DNA of 64,000 nt from Spirochaetaceae bacterium. Lineage in GTDB: Bacteria; Spirochaetota; Spirochaetia; SZUA-6; Bin103. The number at the start of each line of letters is the position of its first letter. Within the stretch, counting starts at the first letter, position 1. The notes beneath the pieces are model-generated. The model saw only the letters and a list, made by a program, of their open reading frames with translations. It was not told the DNA's origin and did not search any database. The translations under genes were made by a program, and so were the position numbers. Shown here piece after piece: positions 52,951-62,061 of the stretch. The stretch is from NCBI GenBank assembly GCA_028821475.1, contig JAPPGB010000096.1, forward strand, positions 1 to 64,000, given 5' to 3'.

Positions 52951-54399
52951 GTGACAGCTCCCCCGGACACGGTACTCGAATCGGTTGCGCCGGAGGGCGT
53001 CCTCGACCTGACCGCTCTGGGCGAGCGCTACGGATCGGCCCCGGCTCTGCAGTGGCGCGGCCACACCGTTTCCTACCGAGAGTACGCGCACCGCGCCGCG
53101 CGCAGCGCCGCGGCTCTGGCCGTAGCGGGGGTCACACCGAGCCACCGCGTCGCGCTGCCCGCCGACCTGGATCCGCCGACCTGGGCCGCCGCCCTGTTCG
53201 GCGTCCTGGCGACCGGCGCTCTGGCGGTGTTGTTGCCATCGCGCGCCGCGCCGCGCGAGCGCGAACGGCTGCTGGAGCGGACCGGCGCGGTGGAGTGGCG
53301 CCCTCCATCCGTGTCGGCGTCCGCGGCAACGGGCGCGCCGCTGCGCATCTTCATCCACCGGCCGGCCACCGTGGTGTTCACCTCCGGGTCCTCCGGAGAA
53401 GCCAAGGCGGTCGTGCACAGCACGGCCAATCACCTCTACAACGCCGCCGGCTCGGCGGCCAACATCCCCCTCGCACCCGACGCCGCCTGGCTGGTGGCGC
53501 TGCCGCTCAGTCACGTGGCGGGGCTCAGCATCCTGTTCCGCACCCTCAGCGCCGGCGCCCGTGCCCTGTTCGCCGACAGCGGCGCGTTTCTCGCCGCGGA
53601 CGACCCGGCGTCGCGCCTGCTGCCGGCCGCCACCCACGTATCGCTGGTCGAAACCCAGCTTCGCCGGCTGCTGCAAGTTCCCGGCTGGCCGGCCCTGACC
53701 CGGCGCGTGCGCGCCGCCCTGATCGGCGGCAGCGCGCTGTCCGCCCCGCTGCTGCGCCAGGCACGCGACGCCGGCCTGCCGGTGTGCGCCTCCTACGGCT
53801 GCACGGAGATGGCCTCGCAAGTCGCCACCACCCGCCCCGGCGACCCGCGCGAGACTTTCGCCGACGCCGCGCCCGTGCTGCCCCACCGGGAAGTCTCGAC
53901 CAGCAGCGACGGCGAGATCCTGCTCGGCGGGCGTAGCCTGTGCCTCGGCTACCTCGAACGGGAACGCGTGCGCCCGGCTGCCGGCGCCGGCGGCTGGTTC
54001 GCCAGCGGCGACCTGGGCCGGCTGGACGGCAACCGGCTGTCGGTAACCGGGCGCCGCGACGCGCGCTTCATTTCCGGCGGCGAGAACATCCAGCCCGAGG
54101 AGGTGGAGCGGGCGCTGCTCGAACACCCCGCCGTGCTCGCGGCGGTGTGCGTGGCCGTCCCCGACCCCGAGTTCGGCAGCCGCCCGGCGGCCTTTCTATC
54201 GGTGGCATCGGGTCCGCTGCCTCCGCGCGACATCGAACCCCATCTCGCCCCCCGCCTCGCTCGCTTCAAGCACCCCGTCCGCTACTTTCCCCTGCCGCCG
54301 CAACCGAGTGCCACCGGCAACGCGAACAACGGCGCCATCAAGCACTCGCGCAGAACGCTCGCGGCTCGTGCCGCGCGGACCATCGCGGAGGCGAACTGA
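52951..54399 (+). CDS. menE: AMP-forming acyl-CoA ligase, probably o-succinylbenzoate-CoA ligase (MenE-like)
   Basis: A 482-residue member of the ANL adenylating family. Motifs: the P-loop VFTSGSSGEAKAV near 147-159, A5-like YGCTEMAS near 281, the A7 block WFASGDLGRLDGN near 348, the hinge RRDARFISGGENIQPEEVE near 366-384, and the C-terminal lysine in NNGAIKHSR near 465. The short length and the menA gene upstream favour MenE over a generic ligase. The 247 bases between menA and this gene hold no clear gene. GTG 52951 is the start. Confidence 0.82.
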   Translation: MTAPPDTVLESVAPEGVLDLTALGERYGSAPALQWRGHTVSYREYAHRAARSAAALAVAGVTPSHRVALPADLDPPTWAAALFGVLATGALAVLLPSRAAPRERERLLERTGAVEWRPPSVSASAATGAPLRIFIHRPATVVFTSGSSGEAKAVVHSTANHLYNAAGSAANIPLAPDAAWLVALPLSHVAGLSILFRTLSAGARALFADSGAFLAADDPASRLLPAATHVSLVETQLRRLLQVPGWPALTRRVRAALIGGSALSAPLLRQARDAGLPVCASYGCTEMASQVATTRPGDPRETFADAAPVLPHREVSTSSDGEILLGGRSLCLGYLERERVRPAAGAGGWFASGDLGRLDGNRLSVTGRRDARFISGGENIQPEEVERALLEHPAVLAAVCVAVPDPEFGSRPAAFLSVASGPLPPRDIEPHLAPRLARFKHPVRYFPLPPQPSATGNANNGAIKHSRRTLAARAARTIAEAN

Positions 54400-54443
54400 C
54401 GCCGCGCGGGAAGCACCGTGCGATCGGTTGACGGCCGCGGCAA

Positions 54444-54956
54444 GTGCCCGTACCGTTGCTGGTGAGGCAGGGTGTGGAGTTTCTGCCCTATATCTGGGCC
54501 GCGTTGGGACTGGTGCTGATCGGCGCCGAGTTCCTGCTGCCGAACTTCATGATCTTCTTCTTCGGCGCCGGTGCCCTGGTGACCGCGGCGCTGACCGCGC
54601 TCATTCCGGGGTTGCGTGAGAGTCTGGTTCCACAGGTGCTCGTGTGGCTCGGCGCCTCCACGGCGACGCTGTTCTCGTTGCGCCACTGGTTGCGGGGGGT
54701 GTTCGGCGGCAGCGTGAAACGCGGCGGGGACGAGGAGGATATCGCGGGCAAGCAGGCCACGGTAGTGGAGGCGATTTCCCCGCAGCGTCCGGGGCGGGTG
54801 CGGTTTCAGGGGACGACCTGGGAGGCGCGCAGCTACGAAGGAAGCTTCACCCCGGGGACCGCTGTGCAAATCGTCAAGAACGACAACCTGGCCTTGGTAG
54901 TGACCCGCGCATTCAGCGACGACATGCTGGACGACGGTGGCGGCGAGGAGGGCTGA
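54444..54956 (+). CDS. NfeD-family membrane protein
   Basis: A 170-residue membrane protein. Two or three helices at about 15-85 (IWAALGLVLIGAEFLLPNFM is the family opening) are followed by a C-terminal OB-fold-like NfeD domain (residues 95-158, DIAGKQATVVEAISPQRPGRV, then WEARSYEGSFTPGTAVQIV). NfeD proteins are partners of SPFH/stomatin-type proteins in membrane microdomains. The stop TGA overlaps the ATG of the SPFH gene by one base. Confidence 0.9.
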   Translation: MPVPLLVRQGVEFLPYIWAALGLVLIGAEFLLPNFMIFFFGAGALVTAALTALIPGLRESLVPQVLVWLGASTATLFSLRHWLRGVFGGSVKRGGDEEDIAGKQATVVEAISPQRPGRVRFQGTTWEARSYEGSFTPGTAVQIVKNDNLALVVTRAFSDDMLDDGGGEEG

Positions 54957-55909
54957 TGGTATTCGATATCGTGGTGGCGCTGCTGGCGGTGGGTGTCGCG
55001 GTGTGGCTGTTCTCCCGGCTGGTGCGCATCGTGCCGGAACAGGAGACCTACATCGTCGAACGGCTCGGCAAGTTCACCCGCATGCTGGGCCCCGGCTTCC
55101 ACGTGCTCATTCCACTCCTCGAACGCGTCGCCTACCGGCAGAACCTCAAGGAGGAAGCGATCGATGTGCCGCCGCAAGTCTGCATCACCCAGGACAACGT
55201 CCAGGTAGAGGTGGACGGGGTGCTGTACCTGCGGGTGGTCGACCCGCAGAGGGCGAGCTACGGAATCGACGACTTCCGCTTTGCCACCACCCAGTTGGCG
55301 CAGACGACGATGCGCTCGGAGATCGGCAAGATCAACCTGGAGCGCAGCTTCTCCGAACGCGAGGCGTTGAACGACGCCATCGTGCGCAGCGTGGACGAGG
55401 CGTCGGATCCGTGGGGCATCAAGGTGACCCGCTACGAGATTCGCGACATCGCACCGCCGGCCGGGGTACTGGAGGCGATGGAGCAACAGATGCGCGCCGA
55501 ACGCGAGAAGCGAGCCCGCATCCTGGAGAGCGAGGGTGCCAGGACCGCCCGCATCAACCTCTCCAAGGGCGAGCGCGAGGAGGCGATCAACGTCAGCAAG
55601 GGCGAGCGCCAGCGGCGCATCAACGAGGCGCAGGGCCGGGCACACGCCATCGAGGCAACGGCCGCGGCCACCGCCGACGGCATCCGCGAGATCGCCGCGG
55701 CAACTCAGCTCCCGAAGGGCCAGGAGGCGCTGGCGATGCGCATCGCCGAGCAGTTCGTAGGCCAGTTCGGAGTGATCCTGGAGCGCGCCCGCACCTCGGT
55801 GATGCCGGTCGACGTGGCGCAGATCCGGGCGCTGCTGCAAAGCGTTCTGCCGGCCGGCGGCGAGCCGCGGTCCGCCGTGCGTCCCGACTCCGGGGAGGAC
55901 CAGTCATGA
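54956..55909 (+). CDS. SPFH/stomatin-like protein 1
   Basis: A 317-residue membrane-anchored SPFH (band 7) protein. An N-terminal helix (MVFDIVVALLAVGVAVWLFS) is followed by the SPFH domain: VPEQETYIVERLGKFTRMLGPG at about 25-46, QDNVQVEVDGVLYLRVVD near 79-96, SEIGKINLERSFSERE near 119. The long coiled-coil region (165-240) is rich in Glu, Arg and Ala, with AEREKRARILESEGAR. Its stop overlaps the next SPFH gene. It is likely an oligomer-forming scaffold in the inner membrane with NfeD. Confidence 0.92.
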   Translation: MVFDIVVALLAVGVAVWLFSRLVRIVPEQETYIVERLGKFTRMLGPGFHVLIPLLERVAYRQNLKEEAIDVPPQVCITQDNVQVEVDGVLYLRVVDPQRASYGIDDFRFATTQLAQTTMRSEIGKINLERSFSEREALNDAIVRSVDEASDPWGIKVTRYEIRDIAPPAGVLEAMEQQMRAEREKRARILESEGARTARINLSKGEREEAINVSKGERQRRINEAQGRAHAIEATAAATADGIREIAAATQLPKGQEALAMRIAEQFVGQFGVILERARTSVMPVDVAQIRALLQSVLPAGGEPRSAVRPDSGEDQS

Positions 55910-56868
55910 CCGCACTGCTGATCGTCGTCGGCCTGTTCGCGCTGGGCGCGCTGTGGGCGCTGGTGCGCAGCGTGCGCGTCGTGCGCGCGCAGACGGCCTT
56001 GGTAGTGGAGCGGCTCGGGCGCTACAGCAAGACCCTGGCCGCGGGGTTCCACATCCTGGTCCCGTTCATCGATCGGGTGCGCTACCGCCACAGCCTGAAG
56101 GAGCAGGCGATGGACGTGCCGTCGCAGCCGTGCATTACCGTGGACAACGTCAAGGTGATGGTGGACGGCGTGCTGTACTACCGCGTGGTTGATCCCCGTG
56201 CCGCCAGTTACGGCATCAAGAACTACCAGTATGCCACCGTGCAGCTTGCCCAGACCACGATGCGCTCGGTGATCGGCCAGTTGGAGCTGGACCGCACGTT
56301 TGAGGAACGCGAGCGCATCAACGCCCAGATCGTGGCCAGCGTCGACCAGGCGTCCGACCCGTGGGGCGTCAAGGTGACCCGGTACGAGGTGCAGAATATC
56401 AATGTTCCCGCCAGCGTGCTGGAATCGATGGAGTACCAGATCCGCGCGGAACGGGACAAGCGGGCCGAAATCGCGCGCAGCGTGGGAGAGATGGAGTCTC
56501 GCATCAACCGTTCCATGGCAGAGATGCAGGAGGCGATCAACAAGAGCGAGGGCGAGAAACAGCGCCAGATCAACGAGGCCGAGGGTCAGGCCGAAGAGAT
56601 CACCGCGCTGGCCCGCGCCACCGCGGCCGGGCTGAGGGAGGTGGCCGGCGCGATCGCCGCGGCCGGTGGCGAGGACGCGATGCTCCTGCGGATCGCCGAG
56701 GCCTACCTGGAGCAGCTTCGCAAGCTGTCGAACAGCGCCACCGAGGTGGTGCTGCCGATGGACCTGACCGACATCGGCTCGGTGATGGACGCGCTGCGCG
56801 GAGTCCTGCAGCCGGGCGCAGGCCTCGGCCGGGCGATGCCGCGGCCTGCACCGCCGAATACCCCGTAG
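55906..56868 (+). CDS. SPFH/stomatin-like protein 2
   Basis: A 320-residue paralogue of the preceding protein. It has an N-terminal helix (LLIVVGLFALGALWALV), then VVRAQTALVVERLGRYSKTLAAG, DNVKVMVDGVLYYRVVDP, and SVIGQLELDRTFEERERIN. The coiled coil includes AERDKRAEIARSVGEMESR and NKSEGEKQRQINEAEGQAEE. ATG 55906 overlaps the previous stop (ATGA) and has GGGGAGG seven to nine bases upstream. Two unequal stomatins side by side suggest a hetero-oligomer. The stop directly abuts the next start. Confidence 0.92.
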   Translation: MTALLIVVGLFALGALWALVRSVRVVRAQTALVVERLGRYSKTLAAGFHILVPFIDRVRYRHSLKEQAMDVPSQPCITVDNVKVMVDGVLYYRVVDPRAASYGIKNYQYATVQLAQTTMRSVIGQLELDRTFEERERINAQIVASVDQASDPWGVKVTRYEVQNINVPASVLESMEYQIRAERDKRAEIARSVGEMESRINRSMAEMQEAINKSEGEKQRQINEAEGQAEEITALARATAAGLREVAGAIAAAGGEDAMLLRIAEAYLEQLRKLSNSATEVVLPMDLTDIGSVMDALRGVLQPGAGLGRAMPRPAPPNTP

Positions 56869-58425
56869 ATGAGCGACGGCAGCGGCGCACGCCACGACGG
56901 CGAGCTGGTCCGGATTCCGAAGGTCGTGCTGGAGGACCGGATCCTCGGCGCGTGGGTGGGAAAGTCGTACGGTGCGGCGATGGGCGAGCCGCTGGAGTTC
57001 GCGTTCAACGGGCGCATCTTTCTTGGCGCCGTGGACGTGCAGGAGCACGCGCTGCGCGAGTGGCTGGTCAACGAAGACGACCTGTACATGAACATGGCGA
57101 TGCTGGCGGTGGTGGCCGACAGGGGGCTGGCCGCGACCAGCGAGGACTTCGCCGCGCCCTACCGGGAGGGCGCGTTCCTGGTGTGGCACGCCAACGGCCA
57201 GGCGCGGCAGAACCTGCTGGCCGGCATTCCCGCCGAACTGGCCGGGCATCCGGCCTACAACCCGCACGCCGACGATATCGACTTTCAGATCGAGTGCGAC
57301 TACATCGGCATGATCTCGCCGGGTCTGCCGGAGGCCGCGCAGGACCTGTGCCGGCGCCAGGGGCGGGTGGTGAACTACGGCGACGGCATCTACGGCGGCA
57401 TGTTCTTCACCGCCATGTACGCGGCCGCCTGGTTCGAGACCGACCCGCGCCGCGTCGTGGAACTGGGCCGGCGGGCGATCCCGGCGGACAGCAGGTACGG
57501 CCTCCTGATCGACGACCTGCTCGCCTGCCACCGCGACCATCCCGACGACTGGATGGCGGCGTGGCGCGCGATCGAAGGCAAGTGGAACCACGACCTGTGC
57601 CCCTGGGGCCCCACCGAGCCGGGCGGCAAGTTCAACATCCAGGCCAGCTTCAACGGCGCCTACGTGGCGCTCGGCCTGCTGTACTCCGGCGGCGACTACT
57701 ACCGCGCCATCGAGATCACCACCCGCGCCGGCCAGGACACGGACAGCAACACGGCCAACACCGGCGGCATCATGGGCACCCTGGTCGGCTACGACGGGCT
57801 GCCCGAGCGCGTGAAGCGGCAGATGTGGCCCTACCTGAACCGTATCTACCACCACACCAGGTACTCGATCGTCACCGCCACCGACGAGTGCGTGCGCCTT
57901 GCCGCCGCCAACGTGGTGGCCAACGGCGGCCGCGAACGGGGATCCGACCTGCTGGTGCGCCGCCAGCCGTTCCACCACGACGCACCGGCCGAGGTTTCCT
58001 TTCCGGGCCTGGAGCCGGTCGATGCGTTTGCCGCCACCGATGCACGGCTGGTGTGGCGCGGGCAGTGGGCCCGGCACGGCGAAGGCGAGCCGCTGATGCG
58101 CAGCGACACGCCGGGCGACGCGCTGGAGGTGAGGTTTCGCGGCAACGTGATATTCGTGCAGGGAGACATCCACTGCACGTGCGGCGTGCTGGAGGCGTGG
58201 GTGGACGGCGTGCTGGTGCAGGAGCGCGATATGTACCACCCCAAGCAGTGGGTCAACGCCTGCCAGTGCACGGCGGTGTGGGTAACCGGCCTGCCCGACG
58301 GCGAGCACCGGCTGGAGGTGCGCGTCACCGGACGCCGGAACCCGGCCGCCGAGGGAGTGGGCGTCACGCTCGGGCGCGTGGTCTCCTACACCGGCCAAGT
58401 CGCCGAGCTGCCGGGTACCTGCTGA
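56869..58425 (+). CDS. ADP-ribosylglycohydrolase family protein with extra C-terminal beta domain
   Basis: A 518-residue protein of the ADP-ribosyl-GH (PF03747, DraG/ARH) family, which removes ADP-ribose from macromolecules or small molecules. Motifs: the N-terminal DRILGAWVGKSYGAAMGEPLEF, NEDDLYMNMAMLAVV (metal-binding, in place of the common TDDT), IYGGMFFTAMYAAAWF, and the C-terminal metal motif AGQDTDSNTANTGGIMGTLVG near 284-305. From about 375 onward there is an additional beta-rich domain (LEVRFRGNVIFVQGDIHCTC, then LEAWVDGVLVQERDMY), perhaps carbohydrate-binding. It begins immediately after the SPFH stop with no gap. The linkage to SPFH/NfeD genes is unusual. Confidence 0.86.
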   Translation: MSDGSGARHDGELVRIPKVVLEDRILGAWVGKSYGAAMGEPLEFAFNGRIFLGAVDVQEHALREWLVNEDDLYMNMAMLAVVADRGLAATSEDFAAPYREGAFLVWHANGQARQNLLAGIPAELAGHPAYNPHADDIDFQIECDYIGMISPGLPEAAQDLCRRQGRVVNYGDGIYGGMFFTAMYAAAWFETDPRRVVELGRRAIPADSRYGLLIDDLLACHRDHPDDWMAAWRAIEGKWNHDLCPWGPTEPGGKFNIQASFNGAYVALGLLYSGGDYYRAIEITTRAGQDTDSNTANTGGIMGTLVGYDGLPERVKRQMWPYLNRIYHHTRYSIVTATDECVRLAAANVVANGGRERGSDLLVRRQPFHHDAPAEVSFPGLEPVDAFAATDARLVWRGQWARHGEGEPLMRSDTPGDALEVRFRGNVIFVQGDIHCTCGVLEAWVDGVLVQERDMYHPKQWVNACQCTAVWVTGLPDGEHRLEVRVTGRRNPAAEGVGVTLGRVVSYTGQVAELPGTC

Positions 58426-58753
58426 CGCTGCCCACGCAGCCATACGCAGCCAGCCGGTGAGCGGCAGGCAGGATTCCGCGGGCTTACACCGGCCGGCGGG
58501 GCGCCGCTCGGACACTCACATAGCGCCGCGCGACGGAAGGGTTCCTTGGCCAATCAACCAGTACACCAAACACTAAATCTACACCATCTTAATCCATTTA
58601 TTCACGCATTGATTATCGACGGAGGCTTGCGTTCGTGGTATACACGTCACCGACTCCGTGGCGGTGTGACGGCCAAGTCCAGGCGAAGGATCGGGATCTC
58701 GGCGTGGCGTCACGTGTACTGCAAGGGGCGGAGTTGAATGCGGGAGGAATGAA
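58426..58753 (+). promoter_or_regulatory. AT-rich intergenic region upstream of CARDB gene
   Basis: A strikingly AT-rich patch (about 58548-58620) in an otherwise GC-rich segment. An extended -10-like TGGTATACA is at 58636-58644, roughly 110 bases before the gene. A strong Shine-Dalgarno GGGAGGA (58742-58748) lies five bases before GTG 58754. No terminator-like hairpin is obvious after the upstream operon, and no small gene is convincing. Confidence 0.4.
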
Positions 58754-61015
58754 GTGCGTCAGTGGTTAAGGAGCACTGTGACTCCGCGGTTGGAGCAGGT
58801 ACTGATCTCTTTCAACCGGGTTTGTCGGAACCGTGATCATGCCAACGGAGCAGCTTCTCTGGTCCCGGCAGCAATCACTTGCGCGATGTTCGTCGTGTTT
58901 GCGAGTTGCAGTGGTGCGGTTTCCGGTACCGGTCCGAGCGAGAGCAACGCCGGGGCCCGTCCCGTAACAACGGTGCCAGCGACACCGGATCCGCCGGCGA
59001 CACCGGATCCAATGGCCGCCGACCTGGTGATCGCTGACGTTTCGGTGAGCGATGGCGGTCCGGCAGTCGGCGCGGCATTCACCCTCTCCGTGACGGTCGG
59101 GAATGGTGGCGGGGTAACCGCTGATGCGACGACGCTACGCTACTACCAGTCTCGGGACGCGACGATCACGACCTCTGACACTCCGGTGGGCGAAGACGAG
59201 GTACCGGCGCTCGATCGGTTGGGTCGCGCAAGCAAGTCGGTGGATCTGCCGGCGCCTTCCACACCGGGTACGTACCACTACGGAGCGTGCGTGGAGGCAT
59301 CGCAGGGCGAGACGGACACGACGAACAACTGCTCCTCATCGATCCTGGTAAATGTACGAGCCACTGCGCAGGTGCCGCAGGGTGCCCCCGACCTGGTGGT
59401 TACATCGGTGTCGGTGAGCGATAGGGATCCGATCGCCGGCACACGGATCACAGTGTCGGCGACGGTGAGCAATGTCGACGACGGAACGGCGCAACCCTCG
59501 ACGGTGCGCTTCTTCCGGTCTGCGGACGCGACGATCACGACCTCCGACACGGAGATGGGCACCGATACGATCACGGCGATTGCCGCATCGGGTAGCAGTA
59601 GCAAGTCGGTGGAACTGACGGCACCGGCGACTACTGGAACGTACTACTACGGAGCGTGCGTGGACGCGGTGACGGGTGAGTCGAATACGGCGAACAACTG
59701 CTCCTCTTCGGTAACGGTGACGGTGACGGCGCTGTATCCCGACTTGGAGGTGGCGCTGACGGTGAACGCCGCGACCCAGTATCCGGGAAAGACGTTCAGC
59801 CTGTCGGCGACGGTGAGCAACACGGGTGACGAGGCGTCGCCGTCGACGACGCTGCGGTACTACCAGTCCGCGGACGCGACCATCACGACCTCCGACACGT
59901 CGGTGGGAACGGATGCGGTCGGGACGCTTGCCGCTTCGGGGACCAGCGCCGAGTCGATCTCGCTGACGGCGCCGTCTTCGTTGGGCACGTACTACTACGG
60001 GGCGTGCGTGGACACCGTGACGGACGAGTCGGATACGACGAACAACTGCTCGTCCGCGGTGCAGGTGAACGTTCAGGCGTGGAAGCCGGACCTGCTGATG
60101 TCGAATCTGAAGGTAGACTTGACGGACCCGGTGACGGGGGAGACGTTCACGCTGTCGGCGGACGTGTTGAACGGCACCCGTGCACCATCTGCGGCGACGA
60201 CGCTGCGCTACTACCGGTCGGCGGACGCGACCATCACGACCTCCGATACCGAGGTGGGTACGGACGCGGTGGACGCGCTGTCGGCGTATGGGAGCAGCGC
60301 GGAGTCGATCTCGCTGACCGCACCGGCGACGACCGGCGCGTACTACTACGGTGCGTGCGTGGACGCGGTGGCGGGCGAATCCGACACCACCAACAACTGC
60401 TCGGTGTCGGTGAAAGTGGATGTCGTGGCCGCGCAGAGGCGGGTGGACATTTCACCGCGCACGCTGACGTTCGAGGCGGTGGGCGACTCCGAGACGGTGA
60501 CCGTCCGGATCCTGGACGAGAACGGCGACGAGGACACCGAAGCGTCATACGGTTGGATCAGCATCTCTGGCCCCGACGGACCGTGTTGCACGCTCACGAA
60601 GGTGGACGACGGTCTGAAGGTCACGATGACCAAGGCCGCGAGGACCATGCAAGTTAGCTTGTCCTCGACCGGCGCAAAGTCGGCCACGCTGCAGGTGACC
60701 GCCTACCAGAAGGCGACGACGCTGGAAGTTTCACCGAATTCCGTGAGCCTGGAGGTCGACGAGACCGACACGCTGAGTGCCACGATCAAGGACGCGAACG
60801 GACACGCGATAGAAGGACTCACGGTCTACTGGACGACGAGCGATTCGGACGTGGCGACCGTCCAGGGCGCGGACGACGGGGGTGAAACGGGTGCCACGGC
60901 CACGGTCACGGCGGCCGCGACCGGGACGGCCACGATCACCGCTCGCCACGGCCCCCGAAGCTGGGGAATCGAGGGTACCGCCACGGTGACGGTGACGAGC
61001 AGCAGCGAGCAATAA
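58754..61015 (+). CDS. CARDB-repeat surface lipoprotein with Ig-like C-terminus
   Basis: A 753-residue exported protein. A long N-region and hydrophobic stretch end in FASCSG, with lipobox-like cysteine 52. Four CARDB (PF07705-like) repeats follow (about 90-205, 212-325, 330-440, 445-560), each with LRYYxSxDATITTSDTxVGTD, then YYYGACVD and TTNNCSSSV. A beta-rich stretch and a BIG2-type Ig domain (about 655-750, VDETDTLSATIKDANGHAI) end the protein. Paired cysteines in GAC and NNC of each repeat could form disulfides. Repeat DNA is also similar, implying unit duplication. It is a probable adhesin or scaffold. Confidence 0.85.
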   Translation: MRQWLRSTVTPRLEQVLISFNRVCRNRDHANGAASLVPAAITCAMFVVFASCSGAVSGTGPSESNAGARPVTTVPATPDPPATPDPMAADLVIADVSVSDGGPAVGAAFTLSVTVGNGGGVTADATTLRYYQSRDATITTSDTPVGEDEVPALDRLGRASKSVDLPAPSTPGTYHYGACVEASQGETDTTNNCSSSILVNVRATAQVPQGAPDLVVTSVSVSDRDPIAGTRITVSATVSNVDDGTAQPSTVRFFRSADATITTSDTEMGTDTITAIAASGSSSKSVELTAPATTGTYYYGACVDAVTGESNTANNCSSSVTVTVTALYPDLEVALTVNAATQYPGKTFSLSATVSNTGDEASPSTTLRYYQSADATITTSDTSVGTDAVGTLAASGTSAESISLTAPSSLGTYYYGACVDTVTDESDTTNNCSSAVQVNVQAWKPDLLMSNLKVDLTDPVTGETFTLSADVLNGTRAPSAATTLRYYRSADATITTSDTEVGTDAVDALSAYGSSAESISLTAPATTGAYYYGACVDAVAGESDTTNNCSVSVKVDVVAAQRRVDISPRTLTFEAVGDSETVTVRILDENGDEDTEASYGWISISGPDGPCCTLTKVDDGLKVTMTKAARTMQVSLSSTGAKSATLQVTAYQKATTLEVSPNSVSLEVDETDTLSATIKDANGHAIEGLTVYWTTSDSDVATVQGADDGGETGATATVTAAATGTATITARHGPRSWGIEGTATVTVTSSSEQ

Positions 61016-61061
61016 CGACACGGGCATACCCGCTACGCTCCTGTTGCTCGACCGATGTGCG

Positions 61062-61829
61062 CTAGTGTGCCAGGAAGCCGCCGTCGACCATGTAGGTGTT
61101 GCCGCTGCTGTGGGCACTGTCGTCGCTGGCCAGGAACAGCATCATTCTGGCCACGTCGACCGGCCGGCCGTAGTGGCCGAGCGGAATCGAGCGCACCGCA
61201 CCCGCTTTCCACTTCTCGCCTTCGCCGGGGCGGTACTGGTTCTCGATCGAGCGCATCATGCGGGTCTCGATCGGCCCCGGGTTGACGGTGTTGACGCGGA
61301 TGCCGTGCTTGCCCCCCTCCAATGCCGCACAGCGCATCAGGCCGATGACGGCGTGCTTGCTGGTGTGGTAGGGCGCCATTCCGGCCAGACCCATCACGCC
61401 GGCCGTCGATGAGGTAATGACGATGCTGCCGCCCTTGCCGCGCTCCTGCATCGCCGCCATCACGTACTTCAGCCCCAACCACACGCCGCGCACGTTTACC
61501 GCCATGACGCGGTCGAAGTCCTCCACGGCGCAGTCGACGATCGGATCGTTGCCGCCTTCGATGCCGGCGTTGGCCAGCAACACGTCGACCGCGCCGTAGC
61601 GCTCGAGCGCCGCCGCCACGTAGGCCTCGGCCTGCGCCGGATCGGTCACGTCGGCGGCGAAGTGACTGACCTCCCCTTCCACGGTGGCCGCGGCCGTCTC
61701 CAGGGCTTCCGCTTCCAGGTCCACCATCAACACCTTGGCGCCGGCCGCCGCGAACAACTGCGCCGCCGCCACGCCGATGCCGCCGGCCGCGCCGGTGATA
61801 ATCGCAACCTTGTCGTCCAGTCGATTCAT
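61062..61829 (-). CDS. Short-chain dehydrogenase/reductase (SDR)
   Basis: A 255-residue classical SDR. The NAD(P) motif TGAAGGIG is at 12-19, D37 in MVDLE suggests NAD preference, and NAG is at 87-89. The catalytic serine is S140 or S141 in VITSSTAG, with Y154 and K158 in YHTSK. The end SSGNTYMVDGGFLAH is typical of 3-oxoacyl-ACP reductase/glucose dehydrogenase-like members. It oxidises or reduces an unidentified alcohol or ketone. It converges with the CARDB gene and is divergent from the GmrSD-like gene. Confidence 0.92.
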   Translation of the reverse strand: MNRLDDKVAIITGAAGGIGVAAAQLFAAAGAKVLMVDLEAEALETAAATVEGEVSHFAADVTDPAQAEAYVAAALERYGAVDVLLANAGIEGGNDPIVDCAVEDFDRVMAVNVRGVWLGLKYVMAAMQERGKGGSIVITSSTAGVMGLAGMAPYHTSKHAVIGLMRCAALEGGKHGIRVNTVNPGPIETRMMRSIENQYRPGEGEKWKAGAVRSIPLGHYGRPVDVARMMLFLASDDSAHSSGNTYMVDGGFLAH

Positions 61830-62061
61830 CGCATGACTACCCTACCCTTTCGGCGGGACAACGGGGAAGCTTGCCGAAACGAGCCGGCAGCCGGTGACGC
61901 GCCACGGAGCGCTACGGGCCGGCGGCGCCATCCGCGAGCCGGGCAGCAACTCCGGCGAGCCCATCGCGCCGGCCGGAAGCTGGCCCGGTGCTCACCGTGC
62001 CGACCGTCAGGACTGCTCGTGTGCTACACTGGCGGCGTCGCGCCGTACGGTCATACGCGGG

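Noticed and set aside
50324-52954. A frame of about 876 codons across the M32 peptidase, menA and the following gap
   Set aside because: Low-complexity Arg/Ala/Gly sequence in the shifted frame of two well-supported genes.
55705-58515. A frame of about 936 codons on the minus strand opposite SPFH2 and the ADP-ribosylglycohydrolase
   Set aside because: A His/Val/Gln-rich antisense shadow typical of GC-rich genes; the plus-strand genes have clear family motifs and stop-start overlaps.
58546-58737. 63-codon open frame in the AT-rich patch
   Set aside because: No ribosome-binding site or protein-like composition; the region is better explained as a promoter/leader area.
59030-60430. CRISPR-like periodicity
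   Set aside because: The regular repeats are about 350 bases long, coding and in frame, and are CARDB protein domains rather than short repeats with spacers.
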